From: Elusimicrobiota bacterium
GTDB lineage: Bacteria > CG03
DNA: 18,962 nt
Assembly: GCA_021161625.1 (NCBI GenBank)
Contig: JAGHAG010000116.1
Span: 1 to 18,962 of the forward strand
Direction: 5' to 3'
A program made the position numbers and the translations under genes. The notes under the pieces were generated by a model, which did not search any database, was not told the origin of the DNA, and saw nothing but the letters and a program-made list of their open reading frames with translations. Positions 14,731 to 18,962 of the stretch are shown one piece after another. How positions within the stretch are numbered: position 1 is the first letter of the stretch; each line of letters starts with the position of its first letter.

Positions 14731-14787
14731 TTAGGATTTCGGATTTGTTTAGGATTTAGGATTTGGGATTTAGAATTTAGGATTTGA
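14731..14787. repeat. Degenerate GGATTT array
   Basis: Six or more copies of GGATTT with spacing of 7 or more bases, some diverged (GAATTT). Low-complexity array directly upstream of the M23/ABC gene unit. Confidence 0.55.
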
Positions 14788-14791
14788 TAAT
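14763..14791 (+). promoter_or_regulatory. Possible promoter for the M23/ABC unit
   Basis: TTGGGA (14763-14768; 4 of 6), a 17-bp spacer and GATAAT (14786-14791; 5 of 6). Transcription would start near 14798, some 53 nt before the ATG at 14851. The boxes fall inside the GGATTT array, so a chance match is possible. Confidence 0.35.
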
Positions 14792-14815
14792 ATGGATTGT
14801 CATTTTGAATTTTGT

Positions 14816-14832
14816 CCCGTATTTAATACGGG
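14816..14832. repeat. CCCGTATT-T-AATACGGG mini-palindrome
   Basis: Perfect 8-bp arms around a single T, 18 nt before the M23 start codon. Same build as the C-rich/G-rich elements at 15-33 and 4911-4942. In the mRNA it could form only a strained hairpin. Confidence 0.6.
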
Positions 14833-14850
14833 ATTGAATTTCATCGGACC

Positions 14851-15666
14851 ATGCTTTTAATTATCTTTTCAATAATAATTTTTTCTGGAAATTTATTTTG
14901 CCTTGAGAAAATTTATGTACCTCAAAACATACATCAGGGAAATGTTTTGAAAATTATTGTAAAATCTTCACATAAATGTGTGGCAGAGTTTGATGGGAGG
15001 GTATATCCATTTTTTAAGGAAGGAGAAAATTTGGTCTCATATATTCCTGTGAGAATTGAGATTTCAGGTAAAAAGAAATTAAAAATAACAGAGAAAATTC
15101 CTTTTAGAAAAAACAAAATCTATGTTGAGGAAATTTCCATCAAAAAGAGAAAATTCCCCTCAAAAAAACTGAGACTTTCTGTTGAGGAAATTCCAAAATA
15201 TTCACAAAAAGAAAAAAGAAAAGTAAAAAGAACACTTTTAAAATTTACAAAGAAAAAATTTTTTACAGATTTTAGTTTGCCTCTAAAAAAATTCAGAATA
15301 ACAGGCAAATTTGGAGATAGACGCCTTGACCGTGAGGGCAGGCTCCTGTGGTGGCATAAGGGAATAGACATTCCTGCTCCAACAGGCACTCCTGTAAGAC
15401 CTGTTTCAGATGGAAGAGTTTGTCTGGTTGTTTTTAATTCCCCCACAAACGGGAATATGGTTGTAATTGACCACGGATGGGGAATAAAAAGCGTTTACCT
15501 TCATCTTGATGAAATAAAATGTAGGGTGGGTGATTTTTTGAAAAAAGATGATGTTCTTGGAAAGGTTGGCTCAACAGGAATTGCAGAAGGTCCACATCTT
15601 CATCTGGGAATTTATCTTTTTGGAATTCCTGTTAATCCTGAGTATGCAGTTAAAATTTTCCAATGA
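14851..15666 (+). CDS. LytM/M23-family peptidase-like protein
   Basis: 271 aa. A hydrophobic N-terminus (about 1-17) serves as signal peptide or anchor. A Lys-rich beta-type region follows (about 18-140), then the M23 domain (about 145-271). The zinc/catalytic set is complete: H169xxxD173 in W-W-H-K-G-I-D, H218 in Y-L-H-L, and H249-L-H251 in G-P-H-L-H-L-G. These enzymes cut peptidoglycan cross-bridges in the envelope; with all ligands present this one should be active rather than an EnvC-like activator. The start has only a weak Shine-Dalgarno and follows a palindrome; an in-frame stop at 14824-14826 limits upstream choices. ATGA-coupled to an ABC ATPase, reminiscent of FtsEX-linked hydrolase control, although the permease here is not FtsX-like. 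Confidence 0.88.
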   Translation: MLLIIFSIIIFSGNLFCLEKIYVPQNIHQGNVLKIIVKSSHKCVAEFDGRVYPFFKEGENLVSYIPVRIEISGKKKLKITEKIPFRKNKIYVEEISIKKRKFPSKKLRLSVEEIPKYSQKEKRKVKRTLLKFTKKKFFTDFSLPLKKFRITGKFGDRRLDREGRLLWWHKGIDIPAPTGTPVRPVSDGRVCLVVFNSPTNGNMVVIDHGWGIKSVYLHLDEIKCRVGDFLKKDDVLGKVGSTGIAEGPHLHLGIYLFGIPVNPEYAVKIFQ

Positions 15667-16376
15667 TAGAAGTAAGAGGGCTTTCACACAGTTTTGGTGA
15701 AATCTGCGCTCTTGACAATGTGAGTTTCCAAGTTCATCCAGCAGAGGTTGTTTCAATTTTAGGACCTAATGGCGCGGGAAAAACAACCCTTTTAAACATT
15801 CTGGCAGGAATTCTTTTACCTGATAAGGGCGAAGTTTTCCTGAACGGAATTGACGTTTTGAAAAATCCGTATCAGGCAAAAAAAATTACCGCTTATATTC
15901 CAGAACAGCCATATCTCTGGGGCAAACTCACAGGGCTTGAATTTCTTTTGTTTATAAAAAAAGTTTATAAGTCAGAAATTGGGATTGAAAAAATTGGTGA
16001 GATTATGAAAGAGTTTGACATTTATGACTACAGGAATTCTCTTATAGAGACATATTCACACGGTATAAGGCAGAAACTCCTTTTTTTAACAATACCGATT
16101 ATAAACCCGAAAGTGATTTTGCTGGATGAACCTCTTGTGGGGCTTGACCCAAAAGCAACCATAAAAGTTATAGACCTTATAAAAGAGTTTTCCCAAAAAC
16201 AAAGTTCTGTATTCATTTCCACGCACATAGTTTCTTTTGCTGAAAAAGTTTCGAGTAAGGTTTTAATAATAGATGAGGGGAAAATTATCCTTGAAGGAAA
16301 CATTTCTGAAATAAAACAGAAACACGCCTCAACCCTTGAAGAGATATTTTTAAAAGAGACGCAAAAAAACGAATGA
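15663..16376 (+). CDS. ABC transporter ATP-binding protein
   Basis: 237 aa, a single nucleotide-binding domain with all motifs: Walker A G-P-N-G-A-G-K-T-T (34-42), Q-loop Q82, signature Y-S-H-G-I-R-Q (131-137), Walker B V-I-L-L-D-E (151-156, E156 catalytic) and H-loop H188. The degenerate signature (Y-S-H-G for L-S-G-G) is common in ABC-2-type exporters. Cytoplasmic, pairing with the membrane protein encoded next. Both ends are ATGA overlaps, upstream with the M23 gene and downstream with the permease. Cargo is unknown. Confidence 0.93.
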   Translation: MIEVRGLSHSFGEICALDNVSFQVHPAEVVSILGPNGAGKTTLLNILAGILLPDKGEVFLNGIDVLKNPYQAKKITAYIPEQPYLWGKLTGLEFLLFIKKVYKSEIGIEKIGEIMKEFDIYDYRNSLIETYSHGIRQKLLFLTIPIINPKVILLDEPLVGLDPKATIKVIDLIKEFSQKQSSVFISTHIVSFAEKVSSKVLIIDEGKIILEGNISEIKQKHASTLEEIFLKETQKNE

Positions 16377-18025
16377 AAGTTTTTTCTTTGAAATTAAAAA
16401 TTTTTCTAAATTCCCTTGCTTCCCCTTCAAGACCCATCAAAAGTTTTATTTTTGCCTTTCTCGGGATTTTATTTATGACAGGAATTTATTTGTGGCTGAA
16501 AAGAATTTTCACATATATTGTAAATGTTCCTTTTTTTGGAGAGGCGATTTTAATAAGGTTCCTTTCAATTCTGATTTTCATTTCAGGCGGAATCGCTGTT
16601 CTTTCAACAGTAATTTCTGCAACTGCAACAATTTATACTTCTGACGAACTTAAAATGCTTCTGCCTTTGCCACTTTCCTCTGATGAGATTTTTCTTGCCA
16701 AAATGTTTGAAGCATTTATTTACGCTGACTGGATGATTTTTCTTTTGAGTATTGTGGTTGCTTTTGCATGGAGAAGCATTTATGAGATAGGGGTTTTTGA
16801 AATTCTTTTTTGCGGAATTTCTTTAGTGTTTTTTATTTTTGCCATGAGTTCAATTGGGGTGTTTCTTTCAAACATCCTTGCATTTTTATTCCCTACAAGA
16901 AAAATCAGAGACTTTTCTGTTGTTATTTTTGCTATTCTTTTTGGCGGGATTTTCTTTTATATGAAAGCCCTTGAGCCTGAGTTTTTATTAAAGGCAAATG
17001 CTTTTGAAAATTTTCTTGAATACCTTACACATTTAAAATTTTCAGGCACACTTCTATCACCTTTCAGATGGCTCGCAATGCTTTTTATTGAAATTTCAAA
17101 GGGAAATTTTTCAGATGCATTTGTTCTTTTTTTAGTTCTTTTTCTTTTTTTTCTTTTCTTTTTTTCTTTGAGTTTTTTCTTTGGTTCAAAAACTTTTCTT
17201 TCAACAACAACCAGAATCAATGCCAGAGGCGCAGGCGCTGGAATATATCAGGCAAAATTGCCCGGAAAAAAAGAAAAAATTTTTATGTGGCGGGAGAAGG
17301 TGCTTTTTTTGAGAAATTCAGAGCAGGTTTCACAGGTTGCAATACTTTTAATTTTGATTACCATTTATCTTGTAAGTGTGTGGAGAGCGCCTGTGTGGGA
17401 TATTCCTTCTGTAAAAAATCTTCTCACATTTTTAAACATAGGGGGAGTTTGTTTGATTCTTTCAGCAACAGCTTTAAGGTTTATTTTTACAAGCATTTGT
17501 CTGGAAGGCAGGGGTTTGTGGATTATTTTTTCATCACCAATTCTGCCTGAAAAAATTTTAAAGTTAAAGTTTTATTATTTTTTAAAATATATGGGAGTTT
17601 CTGGTTTTATCCTTGGAATTCTTTCAGGTGTTTGCTGGAAGGCTTCATTTGAGGTTGTTTTAATAACAGCAGTTATAACACTAATTTCCTCTCTTACAAT
17701 AACTTCTTTAGCTTTTTATTTTGCATTGAGTTATCCTGTTTACTCTACAACCAACATTTCCAGAATGGAGTCATCCTACGGAGGGGTTCTTTTTATGATA
17801 AGCTCGGTTTTTTACATTGTTTTTGTTCTTGCAGTTCTTGCCTATCCTGCGCTGTGGTATTTTACAGGGGTTTTGTTTAGGGGAGCGGTGGAAAGAAAGT
17901 TTACCCTTATTTTCTTTGCAGGATTTTTCTTGATAAGTTTGGGAATTGTTCTTTTTCTTTTTAGAAGGGGAGTAAAAATTTTTACTTCCAGATGGCACAG
18001 AAATCTTTTCATAGCCCATCAATAA
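16373..18025 (+). CDS. ABC-2-type transporter permease, large putative exporter family
   Basis: 550-residue polytopic membrane protein with about 12-14 hydrophobic segments, including a Phe-rich helix around 245-268. It fits the large putative ABC permeases (PF16949-like) rather than the smaller ABC-2 or FtsX proteins; this assignment rests on size, hydropathy and context, not on a signature motif. S-D-E-L-K-M-L-L-P-L-P (about 90-100) is a cytoplasmic loop typical of exporters that couple to the ATPase. Its ATG overlaps the ATPase stop. It would form the membrane channel with the 15663-16376 product; the M23 protein may be cargo partner or be regulated by it (inference). Confidence 0.8.
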   Translation: MKVFSLKLKIFLNSLASPSRPIKSFIFAFLGILFMTGIYLWLKRIFTYIVNVPFFGEAILIRFLSILIFISGGIAVLSTVISATATIYTSDELKMLLPLPLSSDEIFLAKMFEAFIYADWMIFLLSIVVAFAWRSIYEIGVFEILFCGISLVFFIFAMSSIGVFLSNILAFLFPTRKIRDFSVVIFAILFGGIFFYMKALEPEFLLKANAFENFLEYLTHLKFSGTLLSPFRWLAMLFIEISKGNFSDAFVLFLVLFLFFLFFFSLSFFFGSKTFLSTTTRINARGAGAGIYQAKLPGKKEKIFMWREKVLFLRNSEQVSQVAILLILITIYLVSVWRAPVWDIPSVKNLLTFLNIGGVCLILSATALRFIFTSICLEGRGLWIIFSSPILPEKILKLKFYYFLKYMGVSGFILGILSGVCWKASFEVVLITAVITLISSLTITSLAFYFALSYPVYSTTNISRMESSYGGVLFMISSVFYIVFVLAVLAYPALWYFTGVLFRGAVERKFTLIFFAGFFLISLGIVLFLFRRGVKIFTSRWHRNLFIAHQ

Positions 18026-18039
18026 AAGTAAACGTTAGA

Positions 18040-18079
18040 GTAACAAAGTGATATGGAGACAAGAAAATAAAGTGACCCA
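18040..18079. repeat. Degenerate octamer array (GTGACAAG), array 3
   Basis: Five slots in phase: GTAACAAA, GTGATATG, GAGACAAG, AAAATAAA, GTGACCCA. Positions 18045-18064 match 14435-14454 exactly. It begins 14 nt after the permease stop. Confidence 0.6.
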
Positions 18080-18135
18080 GCACCAACTGGACAGATTAAA
18101 CAAAAACTATCAAAATTATCCCGAAAATTCGAATT

Positions 18136-18190
18136 GGTAGCCGCAGGATTTATCCTGCGTTTTACACGCAATCTAAAGATTGCGCCTACC
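18136..18190. repeat. Symmetric double hairpin (head-to-head TAGCCGC/GCGCCTA element)
   Basis: GGTAG (18136-18140) pairs with CTACC (18186-18190) and encloses two perfect hairpins: CGCAGGAT/ATCCTGCG (18142-18149 with 18152-18159) and CGCAATCT/AGATTGCG (18167-18174 with 18177-18184). The whole can fold as a three-way junction. It looks like two headed hairpins joined head to head. Confidence 0.65.
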
Positions 18191-18205
18191 ATTATTCTTC
18201 CCTCA

Positions 18206-18226
18206 TTACTCGTTACTCGTTACTCG
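18206..18226. repeat. Three tandem TTACTCG units
   Basis: TTACTCG repeated exactly three times at 18206-18212, 18213-18219 and 18220-18226. A 7-bp tandem repeat; the copy number may vary between strains. Confidence 0.7.
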
Positions 18227-18323
18227 TCCCTGTTGTAGTGGATAGGTGAGAAAGGTAAAAGATATATAACTGAATGAAGCTTTGCAGAAGTGGATTTTGT
18301 TTGTAAAAAATGTAAAATAAGAG

Positions 18324-18818
18324 ATGGATATAACGCAATTTGCGAAAGTTTTAAGTGAAAAAATTTCCCCAGAACTTACCACAATAATTATTTCTGCACT
18401 TCCTGTAAGTGAATTAAGAGGTGGGCTTCCTGTTGCTTTTTTTGTATTTAAATTTTCAATTTACAAGGCGTTTTTTTTAAGTTTTGTTGGAAATTTAATC
18501 CCTGTTTTGCCTTTGCTTTATTTTCTGGAGAGTGTTTCAAATTTTCTTTCAAAGAAAAGTAAGTTTTTTGAGAAGTTTTTTAACTGGCTTTTTGAAAGAA
18601 CGAGAAAAAAATTTTACAGAAAATACGAGATATACGGAGATATTGCTCTGATTTTGTTTGTAGCAATTCCACTTCCCACAACAGGAGCCTGGACAGGTTC
18701 ACTTGCTGCCTTTCTTTTTGGCATAAAAAGACTCCCTTCTTTTTTGTTTATAACTATTGGTGTTTTGATAGCAGGAATTGTTGTGTCTCTTACATCTCTT
18801 GGCATCCGCTGTTTTTGA
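18324..18818 (+). CDS. Small multidrug-exporter-like membrane protein (COG2426)
   Basis: 164 aa, the usual length of the COG2426 / Sm_multidrug_ex family. P-V-S-E-L-R-G-G-L-P (27-36) and A-I-P-L-P-T-T-G-A-W-T-G-S-L-A-A (114-129) are the two family motifs, likely re-entrant or pore-lining elements. Hydrophobic segments lie at about 19-42, 46-70, 105-131 and 137-160. A charged cytoplasmic loop with several Lys/Phe residues (about 76-100) separates the halves. The transport role is assigned by family name only; substrates are not established. The ATG is preceded by a weak AAGAG. It stands alone after a repeat-rich gap. Confidence 0.88.
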   Translation: MDITQFAKVLSEKISPELTTIIISALPVSELRGGLPVAFFVFKFSIYKAFFLSFVGNLIPVLPLLYFLESVSNFLSKKSKFFEKFFNWLFERTRKKFYRKYEIYGDIALILFVAIPLPTTGAWTGSLAAFLFGIKRLPSFLFITIGVLIAGIVVSLTSLGIRCF

Positions 18819-18867
18819 TACCCCTATCTTCTTGCTTTATTTTGTGATAATTTTATAAAAGATAGTA

Positions 18868-18962
18868 ATGGAAAAGATAAGAAAAGAGATTAAATTTTGT
18901 AGTGTTTTAACACAGAAAATACAGGCAACTATCTACATAGGTTGGCGTCATCTTCTTTTCCA
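18868..18962 (+). CDS. Possible start of a further gene, cut by the window end
   Basis: ATG 18868 opens a frame that stays open to the window edge (about 32 codons: M-E-K-I-R-K-E-I-K-F...). TTGCTT (18832-18837), 16 bp and TATAAA (18854-18859) could be its promoter, leaving almost no leader. No family is recognisable in so short a piece, and it could equally be more intergenic DNA. Confidence 0.3.
   Translation, partial: MEKIRKEIKFCSVLTQKIQATIYIGWRHLLF

Larger units (their letters stand above)
14434..14850. other. Gene-free repeat-rich gap 2
   Basis: No convincing gene on either strand. It holds an octamer array, an imperfect TCCGCC...GGCGGA dyad (14498-14523), a TGTAG-headed hairpin, the second 36-bp repeat, an 11-bp inverted repeat, a GGATTT array with a possible promoter, and a mini-palindrome just before the M23 gene. 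Confidence 0.7.
18026..18323. other. Repeat-rich gap 3
   Basis: No gene seen. It contains octamer array 3, a symmetric double hairpin (18136-18190), a TTACTCG triplet repeat, then AT-rich sequence with TATATAAC (18263-18270) but no well-spaced -35 box for the next gene. Confidence 0.65.

Noticed and set aside
14816..14832. Terminator or riboswitch before the M23 gene
   Set aside because: A perfect palindrome with one-base centre and no T-tract; no conserved riboswitch core could be recognised.
18233..18270. Promoter TTGTAG...TATATA before the COG2426 gene
   Set aside because: The boxes are 24 bp apart, well outside the usual spacing.

Overview
The window reads like a piece of the chromosome of an uncultivated, AT-rich, diderm-type bacterium. 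Every gene I can support lies on the + strand. The envelope genes (two Wzy/O-antigen-ligase-like membrane proteins, an exported TPR protein, an M23 peptidase) suggest two membranes. The gaps carry dense families of small palindromes and degenerate arrays of a kind I associate with candidate phyla such as Omnitrophota. I cannot fix the phylum from sequence alone, and that placement is a low-confidence inference.

Region 1 (1-11705) looks like one long transcription unit. A palindrome-rich leader with a good sigma70-like promoter (181-210) precedes two tandem genes for polytopic Wzy_C-type ligases with C-terminal TPR tails. The second is broken in the assembled sequence by two consecutive -1-type frame changes. 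Then follow mtaB (tRNA methylthiotransferase), a small coiled-coil protein, an exported TPR protein, and an unusual protein with exported TPR, Lys-rich stretch, membrane helix, coiled coil and HEAT-like repeats. alaS comes next. Most neighbours overlap by 4-11 nt (67 nt for the two ligase genes), which implies translational coupling. The end of alaS runs into a tRNA-Arg(CCG) gene, so the alaS stop codon lies inside the tRNA D-arm.

Region 2 (12088-14433) is a compact three-gene unit: a LOG/SLOG-type nucleotide-binding protein, D-aminoacyl-tRNA deacylase (dtd) and a membrane-anchored TIM-barrel, glycosidase-like protein.

Region 3 (14851-18025) is a coupled trio: a LytM/M23 peptidase-like protein, an ABC ATPase and a large ABC permease. 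A separate small-multidrug-exporter-like (COG2426) gene follows at 18324-18818, and a possible partial gene begins at 18868.

The three long gaps (11706-12087, 14434-14850, 18026-18323) share repeat families: 8-bp periodic arrays near GTGACAAG, TGTAG-headed hairpins whose arms differ but stay complementary, a 36-bp repeat present twice, a dRS3-like ATTCCT-N8-AGGAAT palindrome, and C-rich/G-rich mini-palindromes. One mini-palindrome of similar build sits in frame inside mtaB. The best candidates for something undescribed are the coiled-coil/TPR/TPR-TM-HEAT gene set (5828-9061), the alaS/tRNA overlap and the octamer and palindrome repeat systems.
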